Below, piece by piece: positions 1-6,335 of a stretch of 7,449 nt of DNA. A program made the translations under genes and the position numbers. Origin of the DNA: SIAJ01 sp036266155 (GTDB taxonomy: Bacteria; Planctomycetota; Planctomycetia; Gemmatales; Gemmataceae); assembly GCA_036266155.1 (NCBI GenBank), contig DATANR010000188.1, positions 1-7,449 of the forward strand, written 5' to 3'. The notes below the pieces were generated by a model. That model was not told the DNA's origin. It saw only the letters and a list, made by a program, of their open reading frames with translations, and ran no database searches. Each line of letters starts with the position of its first letter. The first letter of the stretch is position 1.

Positions 1-22
1 CCCCGCAGCGGGGGAGAGGGAG
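1..22. repeat. Palindromic GC-rich element cut by the left window edge
   Basis: Bases 1-6 (CCCCGC) are the exact reverse complement of bases 8-13 (GCGGGG), with a single base between them. The purine-rich run that continues to base 22 would pair with a pyrimidine-rich run lying just outside the window. This is the look of a dispersed palindrome whose left half is missing. The same purine run (GGGAG at 18-22) is also the likely ribosome binding site of the first gene. A second small inverted repeat, GCGGC/GCCGC, follows at 30-42. That the palindrome extends upstream is an inference; only the inner stem is visible. Confidence 0.4.
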
Positions 23-27
23 TTCAA

Positions 28-930
28 TTGCGGCTTCGCCGCTCTGGGGGCCCCGGCTTCCACAATGCTCTACTGGCAACGCTGCTCGGTTGGCTCCTTC
101 TGATGTGCGGCGCCGCCGGTCTCGTTTACGGGGTAGCTGCGGCAATATGGGTCGGCTTCGTTGCAATTGCACAACCGATGCGTCTCTGGCAGCGCGCACT
201 GTCGGTCGGTTCAACGCTCCTCACGCCGGCGTATATCGCAATCTACATGCAAGGTTATGCTCGCCCGGCTCACCATCCAAAGAGCGCCGGCTATTACGAA
301 TCGGCGCGGATCGGGCTCGAATCCCAAGTCATGGCATTCGGCCCGCCGGCGCAGGGCCTTTGGGAGGTTGGCTTCGGATTGGTCACGCTCGCCATTGGAC
401 TCCTCGTCGTCGGCCAACTCGTCATTTGGATCTTCGGAGGTGCGGCGAGGACGCGAGCCATTGGGTTGTTCTTGCTGGTTGGCGCTGCGGGCGCTGTCGC
501 CTTCGGCATCGGCTGGGGGCGGTCGGGCATGGTTGAAATCGGTCCCGATGCAGTAGTCTCTTCGAAGAACATGGGGTTCGCATGGCGCTATGGGTGGCTG
601 ACAGCGCCCGCGGTCTGGGTCGCCTACTTTACGTGCCTTGTTCGTGGCGGTAGAGTTTCCCTCTACGGTCCGGCCTTATTGGCTGCGTTCGCCGCGATTC
701 TGTTCCCGATCAACGAGGTCAGCGGGTTCCGGCTGGGTGAAAATCGCCTGCGGCCCTTCGAGGATCGCTGGGAGGCGGATGTCCGTGCGGGATGGACCGC
801 TCCGGAAGTATTCGCCCAAGGTTTTCCCGACATTGGAGATCCGTTTCGTGCCGAGGTCATAGCGGCGATGCGGCTGATGCGCGACCGCCGGTATGCGTAC
901 TACGAATTTCTGGGAGCCGATGCCCCGTGA
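28..930 (+). CDS. Polytopic membrane protein of unknown function
   Basis: I do not recognise this 300-residue protein. It is strongly hydrophobic. Probable membrane segments lie at about residues 13-33, 34-49, 57-73, 113-137, 143-163, 188-206 and 211-228. A soluble, charged C-terminal tail of about 70 residues follows (229-300), rich in Arg, Asp and Glu. No catalytic or transporter motif is visible. The start chosen is TTG at 28, because GGGAG at 18-22 sits five bases upstream. However, the frame is open to the window edge, so the true start may lie outside. An in-frame ATG at 103 would remove half of the first hydrophobic segment and is less likely. The stop codon overlaps the GTG start of the next gene by four bases (GTGA), so the two are probably one transcript and translationally coupled. 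It may sit in the inner membrane as the partner of that second membrane protein. Gene reality is fairly certain; function is unknown. Confidence 0.7.
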   Translation: MRLRRSGGPGFHNALLATLLGWLLLMCGAAGLVYGVAAAIWVGFVAIAQPMRLWQRALSVGSTLLTPAYIAIYMQGYARPAHHPKSAGYYESARIGLESQVMAFGPPAQGLWEVGFGLVTLAIGLLVVGQLVIWIFGGAARTRAIGLFLLVGAAGAVAFGIGWGRSGMVEIGPDAVVSSKNMGFAWRYGWLTAPAVWVAYFTCLVRGGRVSLYGPALLAAFAAILFPINEVSGFRLGENRLRPFEDRWEADVRAGWTAPEVFAQGFPDIGDPFRAEVIAAMRLMRDRRYAYYEFLGADAP

Positions 931-1409
931 ATGGATTTCAGGTCTGGCCGTTCCTGCTGCCGGTTGCCGGCCTGCTTCTGGGGCTCGGCATCTGGTGGCT
1001 TTACCGGCTTGGCCACGAGGTTCAGGCCGAGCGCGCTCGCGAATCCTTTCGACTGCAAAAGGAACGTCTCGAAGAAATAGTTCTGAAGTCCGCAGCTGCC
1101 ACGGGCAAACCGCGCGGCTTGCGCTGGCTGTCGTGTCGATTCAACGATGAATTTACGCTCGTTCGCGACAAGGCGACGCGCCGATTGGCCGCGCTCATCC
1201 CGGTGACGGTGCGATTCGACCCGGTTCCCGGCGGCGAAATGGAGCAGGTCGAAGCGGCGACCGAACCGCGGCAGGCGACGGCCGTGATGCACTTCCGCCG
1301 GGGCCAATGGGTCAGCGATGGGCAAACGCTTTTCAACGTCACACCGGCGGATGCTCTTCGTTTGCACTCCCGCGAATTCGATGCGGTTCCGCCACCGACG
1401 GGGCAATAA
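927..1409 (+). CDS. Single-span membrane protein, planctomycete hypothetical family
   Basis: This 160-residue protein starts at GTG 927, which overlaps the preceding stop codon as GTGA. GGGAG at 912-916 gives a ribosome binding site ten bases upstream. One transmembrane helix spans about residues 7-28 (WPFLLPV to WWLYRL). A charged, probably helical stretch follows at 29-55, then a soluble domain of about 100 residues. That domain contains the blocks GKPRGLRW (60-67), LAALIPVTVRF (87-97) and GGEMEQVE (102-109), and near the end FNVTPADAL. From memory this arrangement matches a family of Gemmataceae hypothetical proteins; no function is known to me. The N-terminal anchor with a following helix suggests a membrane-tethered protein whose soluble domain may contact the upstream polytopic protein. 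No catalytic residues stand out. The frame continues upstream to 792, but that portion lies inside the previous gene and is not used as the start. Confidence 0.78.
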   Translation: MNGFQVWPFLLPVAGLLLGLGIWWLYRLGHEVQAERARESFRLQKERLEEIVLKSAAATGKPRGLRWLSCRFNDEFTLVRDKATRRLAALIPVTVRFDPVPGGEMEQVEAATEPRQATAVMHFRRGQWVSDGQTLFNVTPADALRLHSREFDAVPPPTGQ

Positions 1410-1432
1410 CGAGTTTCACTCAGACGAGAACT

Positions 1433-1448
1433 TTCGCGCGTGCGCGAA
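1433..1448. repeat. Perfect 7-bp inverted repeat after the membrane pair
   Basis: TTCGCGC at 1433-1439 is exactly complementary to GCGCGAA at 1442-1448, leaving two bases between the arms. It lies 24 bases past the stop of the second membrane gene and about 110 bases before the kinase start. No run of T follows, so it is not a typical intrinsic terminator. It could be an operator or simply a short chance palindrome. Confidence 0.35.
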
Positions 1449-1493
1449 TGCATTGAACCTGTGGCGGAAATGATTCTGACATCTTCCTTTCAC

Positions 1494-1524
1494 TTGACCT
1501 CGTCGGGTGATAGACTCTCATAAC
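1494..1524 (+). promoter_or_regulatory. Possible promoter of the kinase gene
   Basis: TTGACC at 1494-1499 matches five of six bases of a sigma-70-type -35 box. A -10-like CATAAC follows at 1519-1524, but the spacer is 19 bases, longer than ideal. An alternative extended -10, TGATAGACT at 1508-1516, sits in the same stretch. The site lies about 30 bases upstream of the kinase ATG, in the 146-bp gap after the membrane pair, so the kinase probably has its own transcript. This is a consensus match only. Confidence 0.25.
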
Positions 1525-1555
1525 TCGTCGCCTGACCAGTTCTACTTCACGTCAC

Positions 1556-2836
1556 ATGATCTGTGCGATCCCAGTCCGGATCGTCGATGAGTTGGATGAC
1601 CCGCGTTTGTTGCCGCGCGCGCACTTCGCGGCGTTAGTGTCCGAAATACTCCCGCATTGCGATGACTGGCTGATCGTTGCCCGCGAAATGGTCTATCGGC
1701 GCTGGCTGACTCCCTACCAGGCCAGGCAGATCGTGCGCGGTTTGGCCAAGGATTTGATTCTCGGATCCTACGTATTGCTCGAGCCGGTCGGCGAAGGCGG
1801 CATGGGCATCATTTATCAAGCACGGAATTGGCGGCTCGGGACGCTGGCGGCGGTTAAAGTCATCCGTCAGGAACGCGCTTGCGAGCCCGCGGCTGTCGAG
1901 CGCTTTTTGCGTGAAGTCCGCGCTTTGGGTGCAATCCGACATCCGAATGTGGTTCATGCGCTGGACGCCGATCTGGTCGACGGTCGCCTGTACTGCGCCA
2001 TGGAATACGTTCCCGGCACCGACCTGGAACAACTTCTTCAGGAGCGCGGCGCCCTCCCAATCGAAGCGGCCTGTCGATACGCCGCACAGCTGGCGAATGG
2101 GCTCCGGCACATCTCGCTGCTGGGCTTGGTGCACCGCGACGTTAAGCCGGCCAACGTGCTCGTCACGGAAGACGGCGCCACGGTCAAGCTTTCCGACCTT
2201 GGACTCGCGCGCTTCGACCATCCGGACTGGTCGGTCGGTTCGGCCGGTCTCACGCGTATAGGTATGATGATCGGGACCCCGGACTATGCCGCCCCCGAAC
2301 AGATCCGCGATTCACGTGGGGCGGATATTCGGTCCGATCTGTATTCGCTCGGCTGCACGCTGTACCACATGCTCGCCGGCCGGCCGCCATTCGCTGGGCT
2401 GGACACCATTGGCAAGCTGCACCATCATCAATCAGCCGAGCCAATACCCGTCGAACAATTGCGACCAGATGTGCCCGCCAAGGTAGCGGCCGTCGTCCGG
2501 ACGTTGATGGCCAAGCGCCCACGCGATCGTTATCAGGATCCGGCGGAAGTGCTGGCGGTGTTGCAACCATACCTGCTATCGACCGGCGACACGGTCGCCG
2601 ATGCAGCCGCCCCGACCGCGCCCGGCCTGCCGGTGCCGAGCCGGGACGAGCCATTGCCTCGGACCGACGAAATACCTGTCGGCCGTCTGTCGCTCGTTAC
2701 TCCGGATACCGCACAAATCGACGTCTCGGCACTGACCTCGCAATCGTGGGGCGGCCGTTGGTTGAACCGCCTGCACTGGCTGATCGCTGCGTTGATCGCG
2801 GGCGTGGCGATGGGGATTGTGATTGGACGGGGTTAG
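1556..2836 (+). CDS. Hanks-type Ser/Thr protein kinase with a C-terminal membrane anchor
   Basis: This 426-residue protein phosphorylates Ser/Thr residues of protein targets that cannot be named from the sequence. Residues 1-70 form the planctomycete kinase N-terminal region, including LTPYQARQIV (51-60). The kinase domain follows. Its glycine loop is GEGGMG (79-84), the ATP-anchoring lysine is K101 in AAVKVI, and the helix-C glutamate is E120. The catalytic loop is HRDVKPAN (193-200, with D195 and N200), the metal-binding motif is DLG (214-216), and the activation segment ends in APE (246-248). The signature SDLYSLGCTLYHMLAGRPPF lies at 260-279. All key residues are present, so it should be active. 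A Pro/Asp-rich linker (about 340-400) leads to one hydrophobic helix at about 405-424, only two residues from the end. The kinase domain would therefore face the cytoplasm, with essentially nothing outside. Most membrane kinases of this class carry a sensory domain after the helix; this one lacks it. No Shine-Dalgarno sequence is visible before the ATG. Confidence 0.93.
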   Translation: MICAIPVRIVDELDDPRLLPRAHFAALVSEILPHCDDWLIVAREMVYRRWLTPYQARQIVRGLAKDLILGSYVLLEPVGEGGMGIIYQARNWRLGTLAAVKVIRQERACEPAAVERFLREVRALGAIRHPNVVHALDADLVDGRLYCAMEYVPGTDLEQLLQERGALPIEAACRYAAQLANGLRHISLLGLVHRDVKPANVLVTEDGATVKLSDLGLARFDHPDWSVGSAGLTRIGMMIGTPDYAAPEQIRDSRGADIRSDLYSLGCTLYHMLAGRPPFAGLDTIGKLHHHQSAEPIPVEQLRPDVPAKVAAVVRTLMAKRPRDRYQDPAEVLAVLQPYLLSTGDTVADAAAPTAPGLPVPSRDEPLPRTDEIPVGRLSLVTPDTAQIDVSALTSQSWGGRWLNRLHWLIAALIAGVAMGIVIGRG

Positions 2837-2850
2837 AACACGTCGACGCC

Positions 2851-2869
2851 GATTGCGTTCGCGCAAATC
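2851..2869 (+). terminator. Possible weak terminator hairpin after the kinase gene
   Basis: GATTGCG at 2851-2857 pairs with CGCAAATC at 2862-2869 around a TTCG loop, with one bulged base. A TTTCGTT stretch follows from 2870. The hairpin begins 14 bases past the kinase stop codon. It is short and the T run is broken, so termination would be inefficient. It also overlaps the -35 box of the candidate promoter for the next gene, so it may instead be a by-product of that sequence. Confidence 0.25.
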
Positions 2870-2881
2870 TTTCGTTATCAT
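2853..2881 (+). promoter_or_regulatory. Candidate sigma-70-type promoter of the Uma2 gene
   Basis: TTGCGT at 2853-2858 (the TTG core kept, three of six bases matching) is followed after exactly 17 bases by TATCAT at 2876-2881 (five of six). Transcription would begin near 2888 and give a leader of about 19 bases before the ATG at 2907. That leader contains a strong ribosome binding site. The spacing and the good -10 box make this the best promoter match in the window, but it is a consensus reading only. Confidence 0.38.
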
Positions 2882-2893
2882 CGGCAAGAGTAT

Positions 2894-2900
2894 GAGAGGT
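2894..2900 (+). promoter_or_regulatory. Ribosome binding site that sets the Uma2 start
   Basis: GAGAGGT lies seven bases upstream of the ATG at 2907. It fixes that ATG as the start rather than the in-frame ATG at 2892, which overlaps the site itself and has no comparable sequence before it. Confidence 0.65.
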
Positions 2901-2906
2901 TTGCGG

Positions 2907-3485
2907 ATGAGCGTTCAAACGTTGCCACCACCTTCGTTTACTCCCGCCACACTAGATGACTTGTTGAAAGTGGAAGGGAAGGCGGAATTGATTGGCGGGA
3001 GGATCGTCCGCCACATGGCTACCGGGCATCAACCCAATATTGTCGCGGGCCGGATCTTTCGCAAACTCGCCGAATTCGTTGATTCTACGGGTATGGGAAA
3101 CGCGTACACGGACAGCATGGGCTTCGCGATTCCCATGCTGCCCTCCGGTCGGCAATCGTTTTCGCCTGATGCGTCGTACTACAACGTTCCGCCGCCGCTG
3201 AATCGAATGCGGTTCGTTAGCGGACCGCCTACCTTCGCGGCAGAAGTTCGAAGCGAGTACGATTACGGTCCAGCGGCCGAAGATGCGATGGCCGCCAAAC
3301 GCGACGATTACTTCGCGGCCGGTACTTTGGTGGTTTGGGACGTGGACCCCGGTGCTTCGGTAGTAGATTGTTATCGCGCGGACGCCCCGAACAATCCCGT
3401 GCGGTTTGGTCCGGGGCAATCGGCCGATGCCGAGCCGGCCGTGCCCGGATGGAAAGTCGATGTCGACTGGCTACTAATGGCCTGA
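2907..3485 (+). CDS. Uma2-family PD-(D/E)XK endonuclease-like protein
   Basis: This 192-residue protein has the usual length for the Uma2 family, which adopts the restriction-endonuclease fold. The family's biological role is poorly known, although its genes are often amplified in cyanobacteria and planctomycetes. Visible family landmarks, in order, are the N-terminal ELIGGRIV (27-34), SPDASYY (86-92, with D88 as first acidic active-site residue), and AAEVRSEYD (111-119, with E113 as second). AAKRDDYFAAG (129-139) follows, where K131 probably supplies the lysine displaced from the classical motif. The last landmark is the closing strand VVWDVDP (142-148). All three candidate catalytic residues are present, so the protein is probably intact. 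The ATG at 2907 is supported by GAGAGGT seven bases upstream. It follows the kinase by 70 bp and faces the toxin-antitoxin pair, with only 39 bp between the converging stop codons. No partner gene is evident. Confidence 0.88.
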   Translation: MSVQTLPPPSFTPATLDDLLKVEGKAELIGGRIVRHMATGHQPNIVAGRIFRKLAEFVDSTGMGNAYTDSMGFAIPMLPSGRQSFSPDASYYNVPPPLNRMRFVSGPPTFAAEVRSEYDYGPAAEDAMAAKRDDYFAAGTLVVWDVDPGASVVDCYRADAPNNPVRFGPGQSADAEPAVPGWKVDVDWLLMA

Positions 3486-3524
3486 GCAGGATCGTAGTCT
3501 TGCCCTATCGGTTTCCGAATTCAC

Positions 3525-3893
3525 TCATGCCGACGTCCGAGCTGGCTTCCCATTTCGATGTGGCTTTCCATTCGTGATAACGCTGACGACGTCCGGCTGG
3601 GCATCATAAACCTGGATCAAGCGGGCCGCCGCCCCAGTGGGCTTGCGCTTGCCTGATTCCCAGGCGCGAATCGTGCTGACCGGAACGTTTACAATGCGCG
3701 CAAATGCCAACTCCGTCATGCACAACCGTGCGCGCAACGCAAGCAGTTGTTCGCCCGTTATCGGGGGCGGTGGCTCCGCGATCTCAACAACATAGGTCTT
3801 GAGTTCGATCTTCCCTTCGGCGTGCAGGAGGATTTCTTCCAGCCCAGCCTTCACGCTCTCAAAGAATGGAGATCGCTCTTTCTTCTTCTTCAT
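3525..3893 (-). CDS. HigA-like helix-turn-helix antitoxin
   Basis: This 122-residue protein is the likely antitoxin and autorepressor of the adjacent toxin. Residues 1-50 (a basic start, then GLEEILLHAEGKIELKT and a Pro-rich turn EPPPP) resemble the toxin-binding N-terminus of this antitoxin class. A Cro/C1-type helix-turn-helix occupies about 50-95. It includes LLALRARL, FARIVNVPVSTIRAWE (64-79, with the recognition helix near VSTIRAWE) and the hallmark GKRKPTGAAARLI (81-93). The C-terminus ends in a short repeated NGKP. The start overlaps the toxin stop as ATGA, and AGAGGA on the minus strand at 3905-3900 is placed six bases upstream. The coupled toxin-first order is typical of HigBA-type pairs. 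In the usual mode, the pair would repress its own promoter. The exact family name is an inference from motif memory. Confidence 0.85.
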   Translation of the reverse strand: MKKKKERSPFFESVKAGLEEILLHAEGKIELKTYVVEIAEPPPPITGEQLLALRARLCMTELAFARIVNVPVSTIRAWESGKRKPTGAAARLIQVYDAQPDVVSVITNGKPHRNGKPARTSA

Positions 3894-4273
3894 TTCTCAT
3901 CCTCTGCGGTTTCCGCTCGACCGGAGGCGCGAAGGACCTTTTGCTTGGCTCGTTCGGCATACTCGGCGAACACTTGTCGCTCTTCCGAGCTTAGATCGTC
4001 CTTCTCGTCCTTTCCATACGCATGGATCATGCAAATACAGTCGACCTCAGGCACATGCAAATAGATGACTCGGATCCCGCCCCGTTTGCCTTTCTTCCGT
4101 TTTGAGTCGGCGAGGCGGACCTTCCGCAAGCCACCGCACCCTTTCATTACTTTACCTATTTCGGGATCGTTCATGAGGCGGTTTTGCAGAGCGGCGAAAT
4201 CTCTATCCCACTCGGGCGGCAGTTCCGCGACCCAGTTTGTGAAGTTCGTGGTTTCGACAAAGTACTTTTTCAT
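3890..4273 (-). CDS. RelE/HigB-type toxin of a type II toxin-antitoxin pair
   Basis: This 127-residue protein resembles the RelE-superfamily toxins that pair with HigA/NadS-like antitoxins. These toxins generally act as ribosome-dependent mRNA interferases. Landmarks are the N-terminal NFTNWVAELP (10-19), LMNDPEIGKVMKGCGGLRKVRL (33-54, the family GGxRKxR block) and KGKRGGIRVIYLH (61-73). AYGKDEKDDLS (85-95) follows, the family's usual 'YxKxxxxDLS' stretch. The basic K/R residues in these blocks are the plausible RNA-binding and catalytic residues. It is slightly longer than many relatives, with a charged C-terminal tail after about residue 112. The ATG at 4273 has no clear Shine-Dalgarno sequence. 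Only 25 bp separates it from the peptidase stop, so it is either read through from the peptidase or driven by a promoter inside that gene's 3' end. The stop overlaps the antitoxin start as ATGA. Confidence 0.87.
   Translation of the reverse strand: MKKYFVETTNFTNWVAELPPEWDRDFAALQNRLMNDPEIGKVMKGCGGLRKVRLADSKRKKGKRGGIRVIYLHVPEVDCICMIHAYGKDEKDDLSSEERQVFAEYAERAKQKVLRASGRAETAEDEK
3900..3905 (-). promoter_or_regulatory. Ribosome binding site of the antitoxin inside the toxin gene
   Basis: On the minus strand AGAGGA lies six bases before the antitoxin ATG and inside the last codons of the toxin gene. It supports the ATG at 3893. It also suggests the antitoxin can be translated well independently of the toxin, whose own start lacks such a site. 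That fits the need for excess antitoxin. Confidence 0.55.
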
Positions 4274-4298
4274 GGCGATAAAGAGGCTTCAACCGAAT

Positions 4299-6335
4299 CT
4301 ACTTTTCCGCCCCCTTCCCAATGTATTTCTCCAGCCACCCAAACACCTCGCGGTGCCACACGAGCGCGTTCTGCGGCTTCAAAATCCAATGGTTCTCGTC
4401 CGGGAAATAGACAAGACGCGTCGGCACGCCCTTTTGCTTGAGCGTGTTGTAGTACGCGAACCCCTGCGTCACCGGCACGCGGTAGTCTTTCTCGCCGTGC
4501 AACACGAGCGTCGGCGTCTTGAAGTTCGCGGCATAGCGCTGGGCCGACTGTTTGTCGACCTTCGCCAGGTCACCCCACGGGAACGCGCCGAGCGCCCGGT
4601 CGCGGCCCTTGACGATGTCGGACGCCATCATCGCGTGCCAGTCGTAGACACCGGCATGGCAGACCATCGCCTTGAATCGATCGGTGTGCCCGTTGAGCCA
4701 AGCCATCATGTAGCCGCCATAGCTGCCGCCGGCCGCGGCCATGCGCTCCTTGTCGATCCACGGCTGACTGGCGAACCAGTCCGTCGACTTCATGATGTCG
4801 GTCAGCGGTTTGTTGCCGACGTCGCCGGTGATTGAGTCAGTGAACTCCTGACCGAAGCCGCTCGACCCATGAAAATTGACGCAGCCGACGACGTAGCCTT
4901 GTGCCGCCCACACCTGCAGGTTCCAGCGGAAGCTGAAGTCGCTCATGATCCCGTTGTGCGGCCCGCCGTGAACAACCTGCACCAGCGGCCACTTCTTCTT
5001 CGGATCGAAGTTCGGAGGATAAACGATCCACTGCTGCACCTTCCAGTCGTCGGCCCCGTCGAACGTGCGGTATTCGACCTTGCCGAGCGTCCAATCGTTG
5101 ACCGGCTCGTCGTTGAAGTGGTCGAGGGCGACCGGCTCCTCCTTGCCCGGCGAGTGGGCGAACACCGCCGGCGGGCGGTCGAAGCTGGTACGAATGAAGA
5201 CCCCGATCCGGCGACTCTTGGCGAAGTCGATCGAGCGCTCCGAGACGGTCGTGTCGTCTTTGACAGGCGGCTTGCCGTTGAGGTCGGTGAAGAAGATATG
5301 GGTGTACCCCGCGTCCTCGGCCTCGAAGGCCAGGCGTGTGGCGTCGACCCATTTCGGGTCATGGCAGCTCCGATCGAAGTCCCCGATCAACTCGCGGGAC
5401 TTGCTGGCGTCGCGGTCGTACACCATGAGCCGCTGCCGGTCGCCGTAGAAGTACTTGGTCGTTTGCCGCAGGAAGGCGATGTGCCGACCGAACGGGTGGT
5501 AAACCGGGTTCGTGTCCGCGGCCGCGTTGTCGGGCGTGATGTTCTTCGGCTCGGCGTCGCCGTCGAGGGCGAGCGTAAACAGGTCGCTGTTGAAATCGCG
5601 GCCATACTCCTTGACGGAATCGCTGACGAAGCAGAGTTCCTTGCCATCGGGCGACACATCGAAATCATTGGCCGACGGCTCAGTGGGCGGCAAGAAACGC
5701 TTGCACTTGGCGAGCAGATTGCGGTGCTTCCCGCTCTCGACATCAATCGCGAACACCATCGCGCGCTTGCCATCGCTCGTCCAGTGGTCCCAATAGCGGT
5801 ATTGCACGTCGTCGATCACGACGGCCTTGCTCTTGGCCTCCCTGGCGGCCTTGTCCTTCTTGCGATAGGAATCATCGTCGTCCGCATCGGGCCAGGTCCA
5901 GCCGAGGCAATAGATCGTCTTCGCGTCTCGACCCCACTTGATGCCGCTTGGTGCCATCGGCATGTGCGACACACGCCGGGCCTCGCCGCCGTCGGGAGAG
6001 ATGACATACACCTGCGCCCCTTCGTCGCCAGCCCGCTGGCTGACGAACGCGATCGACTTGCCGTCTGGCGACCACTTCGGCCCATTGTTTTTGCCCGCGG
6101 CCGTGAGCGGCTTCTGCGTCTTGCCGTCGGTCGACAGCAGCCAAATCTGCGAGGTGGACGAGTCCTTGTCGATGTCCCAGGTCGTCACATCGACCGCGCA
6201 CCACTTGCCGTCGGGCGCTGCCGACGGAGCGCCGACGCGCTTGACCTTCCACAGATCCTCCGGCGTCATTGGCCGCGGCGCGGCCACAACGGGAACGGCA
6301 AGACAGAGTGTCACGAGCGGCAACAGGTGTCGCAT
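4299..6335 (-). CDS. Secreted S9-family prolyl-oligopeptidase-like peptidase
   Basis: This 678-residue serine peptidase resembles the dipeptidyl/acylaminoacyl peptidases of family S9. These remove short units from the ends of peptides that fit past a beta-propeller gate. Residues 1-19 form a signal peptide (basic start, hydrophobic core, VVAA before the probable cut), so the enzyme is exported. A WD40-like beta-propeller follows from about 30 to 420, shown by repeated 'SPDGK' turns such as WSPDGKSIAFVS and VSPDGKELCFVS. The alpha/beta-hydrolase domain takes the last 250 residues. It holds the oxyanion-side HGGPHNG, the nucleophile S538 in GGSYGG, D617 in HGEKDYRVP and H649 in DENHWI, so the catalytic triad is complete. 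A charged Asp/Lys-rich insert lies near 150-170 in the propeller. The start suits the signal peptide, although no Shine-Dalgarno sequence precedes it. The gene is divergent from the SUFU gene and upstream of the toxin-antitoxin pair. Confidence 0.95.
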   Translation of the reverse strand: MRHLLPLVTLCLAVPVVAAPRPMTPEDLWKVKRVGAPSAAPDGKWCAVDVTTWDIDKDSSTSQIWLLSTDGKTQKPLTAAGKNNGPKWSPDGKSIAFVSQRAGDEGAQVYVISPDGGEARRVSHMPMAPSGIKWGRDAKTIYCLGWTWPDADDDDSYRKKDKAAREAKSKAVVIDDVQYRYWDHWTSDGKRAMVFAIDVESGKHRNLLAKCKRFLPPTEPSANDFDVSPDGKELCFVSDSVKEYGRDFNSDLFTLALDGDAEPKNITPDNAAADTNPVYHPFGRHIAFLRQTTKYFYGDRQRLMVYDRDASKSRELIGDFDRSCHDPKWVDATRLAFEAEDAGYTHIFFTDLNGKPPVKDDTTVSERSIDFAKSRRIGVFIRTSFDRPPAVFAHSPGKEEPVALDHFNDEPVNDWTLGKVEYRTFDGADDWKVQQWIVYPPNFDPKKKWPLVQVVHGGPHNGIMSDFSFRWNLQVWAAQGYVVGCVNFHGSSGFGQEFTDSITGDVGNKPLTDIMKSTDWFASQPWIDKERMAAAGGSYGGYMMAWLNGHTDRFKAMVCHAGVYDWHAMMASDIVKGRDRALGAFPWGDLAKVDKQSAQRYAANFKTPTLVLHGEKDYRVPVTQGFAYYNTLKQKGVPTRLVYFPDENHWILKPQNALVWHREVFGWLEKYIGKGAEK

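Noticed and set aside
792..926. Upstream extension of the second membrane gene
   Set aside because: The extension lies wholly within the preceding gene, and the GTG at 927, with its GTGA overlap and upstream GGGAG, gives a start right before the membrane helix.
1634..2221. Open frame of 195 codons antisense to the kinase
   Set aside because: It covers the conserved kinase motifs on the other strand and has no recognisable domain or ribosome binding site.
3747..4068. Two overlapping plus-strand open frames opposite the toxin-antitoxin junction
   Set aside because: Both lie opposite the overlapping toxin and antitoxin coding regions and look like shadows, with no motif or start signal.
4065..4835. 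Open frame of 256 codons on the plus strand across the toxin and peptidase ends
   Set aside because: It is antisense to two well-supported genes, and its translation shows no family motif.
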